DNA of 64,000 nucleotides from Ilex aquifolium (lineage: Eukaryota > Streptophyta > Magnoliopsida > Aquifoliales > Aquifoliaceae). A program made the translations under genes and the position numbers. Location of the stretch: contig OX637409.1 of NCBI GenBank assembly GCA_951799425.1, forward strand, positions 18,029,960 to 18,093,959, given 5' to 3'. The notes under the pieces are model-generated. The model was not told where the DNA came from. It was given only the letters and a program-made list of their open reading frames with translations, and searched no databases. Positions 1-12,347 of this stretch are shown piece after piece. Every line of letters starts with the position of its first letter. Position 1 is the stretch's first letter.

Positions 1-1167
1 AGAAGACTTCTCTAATTTCTTCATTTGTCACTTCTCTAGCCATCTCAGTTGCCTTGTGATCAGGGATTCTAGCTTGTATCACAGATTGGAGTAGCCTTTT
101 CCTCTCATTAGAATCAATAGAGGGACTATTACTACAAAGTAATTGCTGAAAGAATTCGAGAGCCTCCTTCTTGATGCCTCTTTCATCCTCCACTAATGAG
201 CCATCAGCCTTCTTTAGTGAGACAATTTTCTTCCTGTTCCTTCTGTTATTCATGGTCTTGAAGAAAAATGATGTATTTTGGTCCCCCTCCTTTAGCCATA
301 GAATCCTAGCTTTTTGCTTGTAGAATAACTCCTCAACTTTGGCCGCACTAATGTAGTCTTCCAGCAGTTGTTTTTCACTCTGCCTTAGTTGAGAGTTGTT
401 AAGGTCCAGATCCAACTTTCTTTGACAACATTCCAGGGCCACCTTGGCCTCTCTAGCCTTAGTAGATATATCTCCCATCTCTTTGCTCATATTCTTGAAA
501 ACTACTTTGAGCCTTCTTAGTTTAGTGCATACCTGAAATTGAAGTGTCCCAGAGATTCGTTCCTCCCAAGCTTGAGAGACAATATTGAGGAAATCTTCCT
601 TGTCTGCCCAATGATTGAAGAATCTAAATGGGGACTTTCTCTTCTGAGTCATCATTCCAATCTTCACCAATGCAGGGGAGTGGTCCGATACACCTGGGGG
701 GAGGAATTCTGCCATTGCTTGAGGGAAATTCAAGTTCCAGGTTTCATTGACAAGGACTCTGTCCAGCTTCCTGAATATTTCACCTTCTTCCCTCCTATTA
801 TTCCACCAAGTAAATTGAATACCTGAGTACCTTAAGTCCACCAATTCAGAGTCTTGAAAACAATTATCACAATCCTCCATAGCTTGTGTCCATCTACCGC
901 TGCACCCCCTTGATTCACTTAAGCTTCTTATTGCATTGAAGTCACCCATTATAACCCATGATTGGGCAGAGAACAAACCAGCATGATACCTAAGGTTGGA
1001 CCACAAAAACCTTCTTTCAGCATCATCATTTGATCCATAAACAAAAGTGACAAAAAACTCCTTTTTGCTCTCCAAATGTAGTACATTACAGTGGATAGCT
1101 TGATCACTCTCTGAAATTTTCCTCACTTTCAAAATGTCGGGGTTCCATCCCGCCCATATTCTACCAA
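1..1167 (-). mobile_element. L1-type LINE ORF2 fragment (endonuclease and start of reverse transcriptase)
   Basis: The minus strand is one open frame of about 385 codons that runs off the left edge, with no stop and no frameshift found when read codon by codon. In order it shows the plant LINE start motif RIWAGWNP (about 1140-1163), an apurinic-type endonuclease core with GDFNA (about 931-945) and the catalytic SDHSP (about 674-688), then the linker to reverse transcriptase with WLKEGDQNTSFF (about 258-299). Such a protein nicks the target and primes reverse transcription from it. The RT palm itself lies beyond the window. The homology starts abruptly near 1167, where unrelated MBD-intron-like sequence begins, so the 5' end is truncated or is a junction. 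It could also be the 5' part of a longer element that is complete to the left. Confidence 0.88.
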
Positions 1168-1838
1168 AAAAATGACTACTATAATTATTGCATATTTTCA
1201 TAAGTACAAAATTTTAATTTGTACAAAACGGAGGGCACTCAAAACAAGCACAAACTTTAATTTGTACCCGCTTAACTTTGTTGCATCTTTTCCCAACTAT
1301 GGCCATTGCAACTTAGCTAAATCTTTCCCCCTTTCAGAGCACTCAAAACAAGCACAAACTTTACATTTTTTTCACTTCTTGTAAGAACTGAAACTCTTGC
1401 CTCTTTTGTAAGCCTTAAAACCAATATCCTCAGCACATACATCAATTATAAGTAGCACGAAAAGGTCCCTTTTATGTTGCCCAATAGGCCAATACCACTT
1501 CTTGATGTCCTAGCTTGTGGGAGACTGCTTTTACTGCACCAGTGGTTATCCCAGTAATTTCAGAAACCTGAGAGAAGGTCACCCTTGTTAAAGCACCCCA
1601 GGGTTGCAATAAAAACTTACATATCAGCAATAGAAACAGACCAGATTTACTTAGTTACACTTAGATGGCCTTTTAAGGTGAGTATTTTGCTGAAGAGAGC
1701 ACCATCAACAATGATAGATTTTGGCTATTGATCTAAAGCACGCAACAGTCACTTCTATCCATGCACTTCACTCCTGCCATTACATGTTTATTCATGTATC
1801 CGATTCCCTTCCACTATGCCTCAGAAAGTCAGAATCTT
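1168..1838. other. Non-coding stretch with a fragment of the MBD-beta intron repeat
   Basis: The part at about 1185-1380 repeats motifs found in the introns of the MBD-beta copies near 22625-22700, 40580-40650 and 55030-55110 (cttaactttgttgcatcttt, aagtacaaaa, tttgtacaaaac). This suggests that the unit left of the PPR pseudogene once carried an MBD-beta copy too. From about 1400 to 1838 lies the 3' flank of the PPR pseudogene. A 40-codon minus-strand frame at about 1480-1600 is not recognisable. Confidence 0.4.
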
Positions 1839-3500
1839 CTATGTATCAATGGATTTGGCTTTACATATCTCATTAAAAATAGAAATTGATGGTTCTAAGC
1901 CAGACTTTATCATATAGTTGAGAAGAATATCGCCCTCATTCAACTTCCCTTCCTTGCAAAGAAGTCTGATGGTCAAACTATAGCTAGCCACATTTGGAAC
2001 CATTCCATTCTCTCTCATTTCTTTGAGCAGCCTAAGGGCTCTGTAGGAGCTACCCTCTTTGCAGTATCCATAAATCATCATATTGTAGATTACATCATTT
2101 GGCTCCAAATTCATCTCATGCATTGATCTAAATAGCATTGAAGCTTCCTTCATATTTCCTTTACTGCAGAAACCATGTATCAATACTCCGGTGCAAAAAT
2201 CTGCCTACAAACCCGCCTTCTTCATGCAGGCATGGGCTTCAAACGCTTTTTCCATGTCGTTCGATTGGACAAAGCCATCAATAAGAATTGTATATGTTAC
2301 TTTTGATGGAGAAATGCCTCTCTCCTCCATTTCCCGAACTAAATCCACAACCCATCCTGGATTTCCAGCTCTAGAAAACCCCGCAATCAAAACATTATAA
2401 GTTACTAAAGATGATGATAAACCATAAGACTTCAGCTGATTGAACAAACTTGAAGCCTTGTCCATCTTCCCAGCTTTACAAAACCCTTCTATTAGTGTGT
2501 TGTAAGTGATTAAATTTGGGTTCAAACCCGTCATCTTCATCTGACCCACCAATTTCTCTGCCTTGAGCACCCTCATCTCTTGACACAATCCTCCAATCAG
2601 CGTATTATATGTCACGACATTACATGCCACACCTCTCTCACGCATTTCATCAAACAATTCAAAGGCTCTGCCCACTCTACCATCATTACAATACACATTA
2701 ATCAAAGAACTGTAAGTAAATATATCAGGCATAACACCATCAAGCTTCATCTTTTCGTACAACTCAAACCCATCTTTTTTAAGTCCGTTTTTTAATAGCC
2801 CATCGATCAAAACTGTATACGTATACTGATTAGCAATTAGACCCAACTCCTCCATCTGACAGAACAATTTCTTTGCCCTTTCAATGTCACCATTCTTACA
2901 GCACCGGTCTATCAAAGTAGTGTATATAACAACATTTGGATGCCGCCCCATTCCTCCAAATGAGCTAAGACCTCAAAAGCTCTATATAAATCATTATTGT
3001 CACAACAACTCTTTATCATAATTCCAAAACTATGCATACCCAATACAGCTCTATTCTTTGTTTCAGTAAAAACTGACTAAGCGTTTTCAAAATAATTGGA
3101 CTTGATGAGAAAATTAAGAAGATTATTGAAAGTATTTGATGTGGGTGCAAGGCCTTTATCAGTCATTTGATTGAAATAGAAAAGGGCTTGTTCTGGTAAT
3201 TGAGATTGAACATGAACATTGATAATTGCTTCATATAGAAGAGTAGAATTGAAATAGGTTTGTGTTAAATGGAGGAGAAGAGATTGGATCGTGAAGCATG
3301 AGGAGGTGATTCGATTAGAGACTAATTGTTGGATGAGAGAGCATTTTGGAAGAGAAAAGGTGGTAGATGATGATAGATATGGATTGGGGAGTGTGTTGGA
3401 GCCCTTTTTGGGTTGAGGAGTTGAAGAGCGAGAGAGCTTTGAGTGGTGGGCCTTTAATCATTTTTGGGATGAGAGTGGGAGCTTGCTGGGTATGTGACAT
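1839..3500 (-). pseudogene. PPR (pentatricopeptide-repeat) protein pseudogene, P-class, resembling Arabidopsis At4g11690
   Basis: P-class PPR proteins bind organellar RNA through tandem 35-residue helix-turn-helix repeats, usually in mitochondria or chloroplasts. About a dozen repeats can be read on the minus strand with the expected spacing and signatures (VTYNTLIGGLC, ITYNTLIEGFCK, VTYTILIDGF, YRALRLLKEM). From memory the whole order resembles Arabidopsis At4g11690, described as ABO8, a mitochondrial nad4-intron splicing factor. The likely start is the ATG at 3498-3500. Four lesions break it: a frameshift near 3320-3345; an in-frame TAG at 3077-3079; a frameshift near 2945-2952; and an in-frame TAG at 2205-2207, with the same frame resuming at once and running to 1839. 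The gene would be intronless, as is usual. It is the best preserved of three copies; the others are at 31390-32165 and 51630-52410. Confidence 0.9.
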
Positions 3501-3991
3501 TTTCACTGCTCTTCACTTTTTCTGGCCTTCAAAGTACTACTTCAGAGGCCAAAACTACACATGACTCTGAAAAATAGCTACAAGAAGGGGAAGGAATGGC
3601 CAAGAGTGACATGGATCTGGGTTTGTTTCAACTTTCACGCGAAGACGAGGAAGGAAACTGAGAGGATTAGGGTCCTCTCGAGCACATTCACTCGTGTTTA
3701 CATAGAACCAAATGCTTGGGAGAATTCAAAACAAGTCAATCTCAAGATGGACGAGCATCTGAAACAGTAGCTGCATCTCATCTCATACCACCCAAGCCCC
3801 TGTTGAAGCAGAGCTCCTTCGTAGCAATCCTTGACAAACGAATATTTCAACCAACCTTTTTAACATTAATCAGTATATTTTATTTGAATTGGAGGGAAGA
3901 ATTAACCATTATAATTTTTGAATAATGAATAATTAGAATCACTAAAAAAAATGATAAAACTTCCCAAGAGATGGATATGAAAAATTAAGCT
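3501..3991. other. 5' flank of the PPR pseudogene
   Basis: I see no gene here. Short plus-strand frames through 3367-3925 are antisense to the PPR 5' end or are unsupported. Homology to the start of unit 2 (from about 33549) begins near 3953 with aaaacttcccaagagatgg, which I take as the left boundary of unit 1. Confidence 0.4.
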
Positions 3992-5939
3992 TTAGGGTAA
4001 ATTACACGGCAAAATTTTGAAGTTTGTCATTTAATTATATAAAATCGTCTCACATTTAAAATATTACATTCAGACCCTTTATTAATGATAGTTGACTAAC
4101 GGAATCAAGTAAAAAATCAAAATACCTCAGATGAAAAATATTGGATCAATTATTATAATATTATATTCAGACCCTCTAAAATTTGTGTGCATACAACACA
4201 TATATCTCTATCATTCGTTACTATAACCATTATAATTTTATTATGTCATCATAATACAGAAAACATATCAATGCTTGTACTATTTAGGTTTTTTTTTTTT
4301 TTAGAGAAAAATATGATTTTTGTTTTTGATTTATTCTATTAGAATACAAATGGGTATCGATTTTTATTTTTTGATATGTTTGTACGGATTACGATTTTTT
4401 TCTCAAAAATTTGAGATTTTGTTCGGTTTTATTTCAATGGATGGTATAATAGAACATGAAAATGTATTGATTAGGTCTATTTGATATGTTTGTACTAATT
4501 ATTAATTTTTTTTAGAAAATATTGGGCTTTTTTTTTTGATTTTATTTTAATAAATGATATAATATAACATGAATTTGATTGTAAAATTAAAATTGGGGCC
4601 CATACAAGAAAGGGCAATATTAGAATTATGTTGGCATATTATGATGATATTATGAAACTCTAACGAATTTGCTACCCAACACTGACAGGGGTCTATATTT
4701 ACACACGTATAAATTTTAGGAAATCTAAGTATAATATTCCTAATGTGAGAGGACCTACGTGATTAAATGATAAATCTCAAGGGATTTGAGTACACTTTAT
4801 CCATAAAAAATTTACATCAGCCCAATAAAAAAGGGTATTATTAGAACTATATTTGTATATTAAAACGACATCATGAACTTCTAACAAATATATTAGCGGA
4901 CAATATCAGTATATGTCTAAGTGTTAGACACATACAAACCTTAGAGGTTTACATGTAATATTTCAAACAGGGGCGGCCCAAGGTCAAGCGGGGGCCCTAG
5001 GCAAAATTTTTATATGAGGTCTTATAAATATTTTGTCTATTACTATATTTTATTTTTAATTATTATAATTTTTTTATGTTTTAAAAAATTATTTTTTATT
5101 TTTTAAAAAAATTTAAAATATTGATAAAGTTTTTATACTCAAGTTTTGACAATAATTTTTTTTAATAGATAATATTGTTAATTCATTCACTCTTAGTTGA
5201 TTGTAAATAAAATTTCATCAATTTAAGTTTTCAACAAGTAATTTAATAATAGAATATGTGAACAAAGAATCATTCTTTACCCATGAGTAATGTGCACGCA
5301 TGAAATACAAAACTTTAATAACATATACAATTTAAGTATAAATTATTTGGACTGAAAATTTATATTAAGACAAAAAAGGAACCAATTTTATAGATTTTCA
5401 CCACAAAAAATAATGAATATAAATTTTCTATGTGAGCGAATGAAATACAACTATGAACACACCCAAAATATTTAGAAAAATTTAAATCAAAGCTCACACG
5501 AAGGAATAATTTTGAACCCAAAAAAATTAGATATTGATTTGAACTATTAAAATTTGAGCCCTAAAAAATTGAATCATATCTAAAATACAAAAAATAAAAA
5601 TAAAAAGGACTATTATACTAAAGTGATAAATTTTATGGAGGCCTCTAAAATTTGGGCTTAACCAAGTAAAGAGTAATTTTGGACTTAATAAAATTAGATA
5701 TTGATTTGAACTAATAAAATTTGGGCCCTAAAAATTTTAATCATATCTAAAATATAAAATAAAATATAAAAAATTAAACATACTATACTAAAGAGATAAA
5801 TATTGTGGGGCCCTCTAAAATTTGGGGCCCTAGGTAAACAACTAAGTTGCCTAAGGCTTGGGCCGGCCCTGATTTCAAATATCAAAAGTCTGTGTGATTA
5901 AGTAACAAATTTCAAAAATTCAAGTGTAATTTACCCTTA
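3992..5939. repeat. AT-rich inverted-repeat element containing a nested hAT-like insertion
   Basis: The left end reads tagggtaaattacac and the right end is its near reverse complement (gtgtaatttaccctta). The inverted similarity extends inward through tgtcatttaattatata and ctcacattt on both sides. Internal partial copies of the same motif at about 4740-4800 and 4890-4960 suggest nested or tandem members. A shorter relative sits at about 33590-34370 in unit 2. It has no coding capacity. The superfamily is uncertain because no clear target-site duplication was found. Confidence 0.45.
4968..5871. mobile_element. Non-autonomous hAT-like DNA transposon (904 bp)
   Basis: The ends are inverted (CAGGGGCGGCCCAAG on the left, CTTGGGCCGGCCCTG on the right) and are flanked by a perfect 8-bp duplication ATTTCAAA at 4960-4967 and 5872-5879. 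An 8-bp duplication with CAGGG termini is typical of the hAT superfamily. There is no transposase. The interior contains a diverged direct repeat of roughly 170 bp (about 5505-5655 and 5675-5825). Unit 2 lacks the element. Confidence 0.85.
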
Positions 5940-6112
5940 TTTTTAAAAAACATTGACCGTTTGACATCTTGATTGACATTATGGAATTAATGGGGACGCT
6001 TGAGACTAAGCCTAGTTGTTTGAGAATTTAGTGCTTTGTCAGGATGGATTTTCGTTGGCTATTGGCACCATAGCATTGAGTGTTATATTATGTAAAATAT
6101 ATTTAAAATGAG

Positions 6113-6289
6113 TAATGCTACACTGACCAAATTTTGGGATCAAATTTAGAGCCCAAATAACATGACAACATGTCATTTGGAGTATTTATTGGGGCCCAAA
6201 TGACATGGCACCAAATAAAGAAGCCCAAGTCAGCTGTCTTGTCATTTGGGCTCCAAATTTGGTCCCAAAATTTGGTCAGTGTAGCATTA
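6113..6289. mobile_element. MITE with long terminal inverted repeats
   Basis: The ends form an inverted repeat of about 45 bp, with a left arm TAATGCTACACTGACCAAAT and a right arm that is its complement ending GTGTAGCATTA. Depending on the true edge, the flanking TA could be the target duplication, which suggests a Tc1/mariner-type MITE; this is not certain. It is non-coding and would fold into one hairpin. It is absent from unit 2. Confidence 0.7.
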
Positions 6290-6429
6290 TTCATTTAAAA
6301 TATGTAAGTATCATTTTGCCAAATGGTTAGGATATTTGAGGCATATTTCTCCCGTCTTGGTTGAAGTAATCATGTTTTGTAATGTCGAAGAGAGGGAAGA
6401 AAAAGAAGAAGAAGATAATTTGTGAGGTT

Positions 6430-7118
6430 TAAGGTTAAACCCTCGCCAAAATCTTCACAAATAATGGCAATTCACATCCAATGGAACAACCACCACCACA
6501 GATCCACAACTTAAACAAATAGATCCAAACCTCACATCTTGGTGATGGAGTTCCATTTGATGGACCATGAGCCACTGTTATTACCAACCTGTTCCAGTTA
6601 AATAGAAGCTCAAATCATGAACTCCTCAATGGTGTTAGCTTGACAAAAATAGATTTCCCACATGGGCCATTGCACATATCTCATCAGTCCACCAGAAGGA
6701 AAAGGAGGCGGTTCGAGGAAAAAGAAATAGTTAGGGAAACAACCTAAAATCCTGATCATAGACTTTCCTGAAAATCATGGTCATGGCAGAATCCTCCAAG
6801 AAACGCCTTGAAGAGAAATTTAACCACAAAAAAAAAAAAAAAAATCAAAACCACTGAAGCCAACACATTAGACGATCATAATTTGAAGATTGGGATTTGA
6901 ATCAACAAATATGGCCTCTTCTGATGAGGGTCCATACTATGTCACCGAAATAGAAAAAGCCACAATTTTAACAATTGTAAGAACGGTAAAGAAAAAACAT
7001 AGTGAAGATAGCCACTACTGTCTTATGAAAACAAAATTTCTTTATTCTTTTGTACTTTCAATTATCGAAAACTGTCATCTGAGTGACAATACATACAATT
7101 TTCATTACATAAAGGATA
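6430..7118 (-). other. Duplicated segment with an unidentified minus-strand coding-like frame (copy 1)
   Basis: Matches 34430-35104. On the minus strand around 6590-6790 both copies read a proline- and aromatic-rich stretch containing PPPFPSGG, QWPMWEIYFCQA and TIEEFMI. In unit 2 it is open for 65 codons (34571-34768), while here it is interrupted by stops. I do not recognise the family. Lying downstream of MBD-alpha on the same strand, it could be a 3' exon of that gene. The copia element inserted at its upstream border. Confidence 0.35.
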
Positions 7119-7123
7119 CACTT

Positions 7124-7717
7124 TGTTGGAAAATTGGATCCAAATAAAGTGAACGGCAAGGTGAGGCGCGGACTAGGTCGCTCTCTTAAGACGATTTGCG
7201 CCCCTTTATGAAAGAATCACAGCGCAGAAGGTAGAAATGCGTCGTTCCCAGGATACAACAGTCCAGCCTATTGACTGTTGTTTCACTCAGATCTGCACAA
7301 TCGAATGAAGCAGAAGCTTCACACACACCTTTGAATATTGCCCAGAGACTTATTTTTTTTGAGAAGATAGTTGATATGATATATATATGTCTGTACTGAA
7401 AATACATACATACATATATATATATATACGAATAATATATGTGTTTAATAGTCTGTAATTACTTCTATATTTAATTGGATAATAACTCAAAATATGGTTG
7501 TTGGAATACTAGCCGTTAGAGGTTTTTGGTATTCAGCAACTGAAACTTTAATATAGAAGTAATGAGAGGTCTTGGGACTCTCACGTGCGCAGGGGTGAGG
7601 CTAGCGGAGGAGATAACACTAGTCTATATATATACTCAAATATCTTTGGTTATGTAGTCGATGTGGGATTGAGTTCCCACACATAAAAAACACTCTTTTA
7701 GTTAAAATATTCTAACA
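7124..7717 (-). repeat. 3' LTR of the copia element (594 bp)
   Basis: Read on the minus strand it starts TGTTAGAATATTTT and ends TTCCAACA. It contains the CCCACATCG motif near its start and a TATA-like run (TATATATATAG) just after, which would be its promoter if active. A TA/CATA microsatellite lies at about 7377-7432. It is structurally the intact LTR of the pair. Confidence 0.92.
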
Positions 7718-7727
7718 ATCCCCCATT
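7718..7727 (-). other. Polypurine tract of the copia element
   Basis: On the minus strand AAATGGGGGAT lies directly upstream of the 3' LTR start TGTTAG, the expected place for plus-strand priming. Confidence 0.85.
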
Positions 7728-8315
7728 TATTTTAAATAAAAGATACACTATATAAGTAACCGGGCAATAAATAGAATATCATGCATTGCAAAAGTGGGAA
7801 TGCCTTTAAACCTTTACTTAGTGCTTCAATGTTCCCGTACTAGAGTCAAAGTGGACTTAGCCTTTAAACGATGACTACTTGATGATACGTAGAACCATAT
7901 CACATACATGATATTCAAGGTGTCCAAAATCAAGCTTCAAAAACCAACACATTCTCGGCCTTGTGCTTTATCCCAGTTTCTTGAGTGCTCTAGAGAATTA
8001 GCCCAAATTCTCATAGGAAGCGGCCCGTCTTCCACACTCATATAGGTGAGTCTATCAAGGATGTTCTCGTAACTAAGACATCCCACCTAAAAAGGGCTAT
8101 AGAACTCATTAAGAGATATTGATCTCATCCTCCAAATTTTCGTTACGAGATCACATGTACTTTACACCATAGGGATGGACAATGAATATAAAATTTCAAT
8201 GATATAAATTTCATTAGTACATGTTTCACAAACCAAGTCACTCTATGATTCGTTTGTCCCATTAACCTAGTTCTTGGGATCTCCAGTCCCTAGGTTGGGT
8301 ATCCTCATATGTGAC
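7728..8315 (-). other. Non-coding region between copia pol and the 3' LTR
   Basis: About 590 bases without a recognisable gene, between the pol stop codon (8316-8318) and the polypurine tract. It is probably the element's untranslated 3' region. Confidence 0.6.
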
Positions 8316-11300
8316 TTAATCAGATATGGGCTTGAGTCCAATCCCCCTTGATGTACTCCAGATCTTTTCTCTAGCTAGAGCTTTTGTTAATGGATCGGCA
8401 AGATTGTCAGTCGATCTCACATAATCAACATTGATTGAGATTATTCAGGTATAATCTCACAGTACTGTGCTTTATTCTCACAGATCTGGATTTTCCATTA
8501 TAGTACTTATTACGTACTCTACCTATTGCGGCATTGCTGTCACAATGAATTAATACAGGTGGCACTGGTTTTGCCCACAAAGGTATATCATACAATAAAT
8601 CACGAAGCCATCCAGCTTCCTCACTAGCGGAAGCTAGCGCAATCAATTCAGCTTCCATTGTTGACTTTGCAATAATCTGCTGCTTCTTTGATTTCCAACT
8701 TATGGGTCCACCACCTAAAGTAAAAACATAACCTGTAGTGGACATAGAATCACCCGATAGGGTGTTCCAATCTGCATCACAATAACCTTCAAGTACAGCA
8801 GGATAATTCTTATAAAATAAACCAACATGTATTGTTCTTTTTAGATATCTCATAAGACGATATATTGCATTTCAATGATCCATACTAGGTCTACTAGTAA
8901 ATCTACCAAGTACACACCACCGCATAGGCAATATCAGGTCTAGTACAATCAGTGGCATATCTAAGACTACCAATTATGCTTGCATATTCTATTTGATTAA
9001 TTACATCACTTTCTTTTTCTGTTGAAAATAAATGAATGCTTGAATCAAAATGTATGCAAGCAGGTTTACAATCAAAAAAGTTATATTTTTTCAAAAAAAT
9101 TTCTATGTAATGAGATTGATCAAGCATAATTCCATCAACGCTCTTTGTGATTTTCATGCCAAGAATCACATTTGCTTGACCCAAGTCTTTCATGTCAAAA
9201 TTTTTGTTTAGTAAAACCTTGGTAGTCTCAATCACATATAAGCTAGTGCCAAATATCAAAAGACCATCAACATATAAACAAATAATAATATGTTCACCAT
9301 TTTCAGACTTTGAATAAATACATTTGTCACTCTCATTAGCCTTAAACCCATTAGCTAAAACACATTGATCAAATTTTCCGTGCCATTACTTGGGTGCTTG
9401 TTTAAGACCATATAAAGATTTAGTTAATTTACAAACTTTATTTTGTTGAATAAACTCTTCTGGTTGATCCATATAAATTTCTTCCTCTAGATCACCATTC
9501 AAAAAAGTTGTTTTTACATCCATTTGATGTATTTCTAAATTATGTATAGCAGCTATAGATATTAGCAATCTTATGGATGTAATTCTAGAGACAGGAGAAA
9601 ACGTATCAAAAAAATCCAAATCTTCCTTTTGTTTAAAACCTTTAGCTACTAACCTCGCTTTATACTTATCTATCGTTCCATCAGATTTGAGTTTTCTCTT
9701 TAACACCCATTTGCAACCTATAGTTTTACAACCAGGAGGTAAATCTACCAATTTCCATGTTTTGTTTGTTATGAGTGAATCATATTCATCATTTACAGCT
9801 TCTCTCCATAAGTCTGAATCGGGAGATGTTAAGGCTTCTTGTAAATTGGTTGGATCCCCTTCAACATTATAAACAATGTAATCTGAACCAAAGTCTTTTT
9901 CTACTCTACTCCTCTTACTCCTCCTAAGTTCATATTCTTTTTGTTCTATATTTTCGGTCAATGATGAACTAGGAATATCACTAGACTTTGGCATATTATC
10001 ATCACCCCCACTATTTTTATATTTAAAAGGGAATTTATCTTCATGAAATATAGCATCTAGTGATTCAATTACCACATTATTCTCTAGGTCTAAAAATCTA
10101 TATGTTTTACTAGCTAGTGCATATCCAATGAATACACATCTAGATGCTCTTATTCCTAATTTAGGAATTTTAGGATCAGTCATCCTAACATAAGCTAAAC
10201 AGCCCCACACTCTAATGTAATTCAAATTAGGCTTTCTTTTCCTCCACAGTTCATAAGGAGTAACTAGATTTTGTTTACAAGAAACTCTATTCATAACATA
10301 ATTTCCAGTTAAAACTGTTTCTCCCCACAAATTTTTAGGTGCACTAGAACTAGCTAACATAGCATTGGTTAGGTTGATCAAAGTTCTATTTTTACGTTCA
10401 GCTACACCATTAGATTGAGGAGAGTATGGTGGTGTGGTTTCATGAACTATTCTTAAACACTGTATATGTTCAATTAATCCAAGTGATTCATACTCTCTAC
10501 CTCTATAACTTCGAAATCGTTTAATTTTTCTATCAAAACGATTTTCTACTTCTTTAATAAACACGGTGAGTTTTTCAAAAGCATCACTTTTATTTTTCGT
10601 AAGATAAACATAAGTGTATTTTGAAAAGTCATCGATGAAAGTTATAAAATATCTTTTTCCACCACGAGTCAAAATTCCTTCAAATTCACATATGTCCGTA
10701 TGTATCAATTCTAATAATTCAGAATTTCTTTCTACTTTGATATGAGGCTGTTTTGTCATTTTTGTCATGCTATAATATTCTCATTTTTCAAAATTATTGT
10801 GTAACTTAGGCAATAAACCTACATGACTCATATTTTTTAAATATTTGCTATTAACATGACAAAGACGAGCATGCCACATATTCACACAAGAAACAATATA
10901 AACGGAAGAAGTAGTTTTATTTATTTCAACATTCAGCTTAAACATACCATCACAAGCATAACCTTTCCCAACAAATGACCCATTCTTGGTCAAAACAAGC
11001 TGATCAGATTCTATGGTTTGTTTGAAATTAGCATTATTTAAAAGATAACCAGAAATCAAATTCTTTCTAATTTCAGGAGTGTGAAGAACATCTCTTAGGG
11101 TCAAAACTCGGCCAGAGGTAAATTTGAGTTCGACATCTCCCATGCCCAAAACATTCATAGTATGTGAATCACCAAGCAGCACTTTTTTATCATTTCCAAC
11201 GGGAGAGAAAGACTTGAACCAAGATTTATCATGACAGACATGCCTGGAAGCTCCAGAATCTGCCCACCACCCTTCACTATTCTCAATAAAATTAACCTCA

Positions 11301-12326
11301 GAAATCATGGCAACAAGAGGTTCCTCGGTCACATTAGCTTGAGGAACATAACCTCGTTTTTTAAAACGACAATCTTTTTGCAAAATGGCCAGACTTCCCA
11401 CACACAAAACAAGCACCACTATTTGACTGATTATTTTTATTATATGGTACTTGTTTGGAAGGGGGTCCTTGGTTTGGTGCTTGGTTCCATTTCTTTTGAA
11501 AATAATTTTTATTTGAAGCCCTATTAAACTTTTTCATGTTATTACCTCTAGGTTTCAAATAGGCACTGTTTCTATTATTTTGACTCTTAGAAATGTTATC
11601 ATTAGATGTGATAAAGTGTACCTTATTGTTGTTTCCATTACCATTGCCATTGAGATTCCCGTTTGTGTCGTTTGTCTTGTCTTGTTTTCTGGCCTCTTCC
11701 TCAATTCGAAGTCGAGCCATTAGATTCACCATGCTTAATTCTGATTGCTTGTGACGAAGTCCCTTTTGATACTCCTTCCATGAACCCGGCAATTTGTCGA
11801 TAACCGCTGTGACTTGCATTTGTTCATCTACCTTGATTCCTTCGGACACAATTTCATGAACAATCATCTGTAACTCATGTGTTTGAGCAATTACAGATTT
11901 ATTTTCCACCATCTGAAATTTAAAATAGCGGCTACAAGCATATTTTTTCGTCCCTGCTTCTTCTGTGTCATACTTCGCCTCCAAAGCTTTCCAAATCTTC
12001 TTGGCAGAAGAATAGGAATTGGAATAGTAATCATATAGCTCATCGGAAAGACAATTGAGCAAATAATTGAGACAATTATCTTCGTCAGTCTCCCATAGAG
12101 CTAAATTCTTTTCATGCTCTGCTAACTCTTCTGCAGTCATACCTTCCTTGTTCACCTTGTTTGGATTTTTTGAAGTGAGAATCCAAGCGACCTTCATCAA
12201 TTTGATATAGAACAGAACTTTCTTCGCCCATCTTTTGAAGAACTGTCCACTGAATCGAAACGGTTTGTTAAGATCATTTGATCCAGCAGATGAAACAGTA
12301 GAAGCGGCTATCGCAAAATTCTCCAT
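8316..12326 (-). pseudogene. Copia gag-pol polyprotein, inactivated
   Basis: Starts with ATG at 12324-12326 (MENFAIA), 21 bases inside the 5' LTR. Domains in order: capsid; zinc knuckle CFVCGKSGHFAK; protease with WWADSGAS (about 11250-11290); GAG-pre-integrase; integrase core (IHTDI, FIDDFSKYTY, SPQSNGVAERKN); reverse transcriptase; RNase H with CDADW. It ends with PLTKAL and the TAA at 8316-8318. Lesions: an extra A in a run of five (11375-11379) shifts frame in the zinc knuckle; TGA at 10781-10783; TAA at 9386-9388 in place of a Gln codon; the catalytic YVDD is YVDG (Gly codon 9263-9265); a frameshift near 8905-8915; TGA at 8872-8874 in place of Trp; a frameshift near 8426-8440. It would have made retrotransposon particles and cDNA. 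In its present state it cannot act autonomously. Confidence 0.93.
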
Positions 12327-12347
12327 CGGGATCGAATCGTCTTAAAT

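Noticed and set aside
1480..1600. Minus-strand frame with VSEITGITTGAVKAV after a splice-acceptor-like ttctctcag
   Set aside because: Looks coding by composition, but I recognise no family and it has no conserved counterpart in the other units. It is left as part of the non-coding flank.
3367..3925. Plus-strand frames opposite and upstream of the PPR start
   Set aside because: Antisense shadow of the PPR N-terminus and unsupported short frames.
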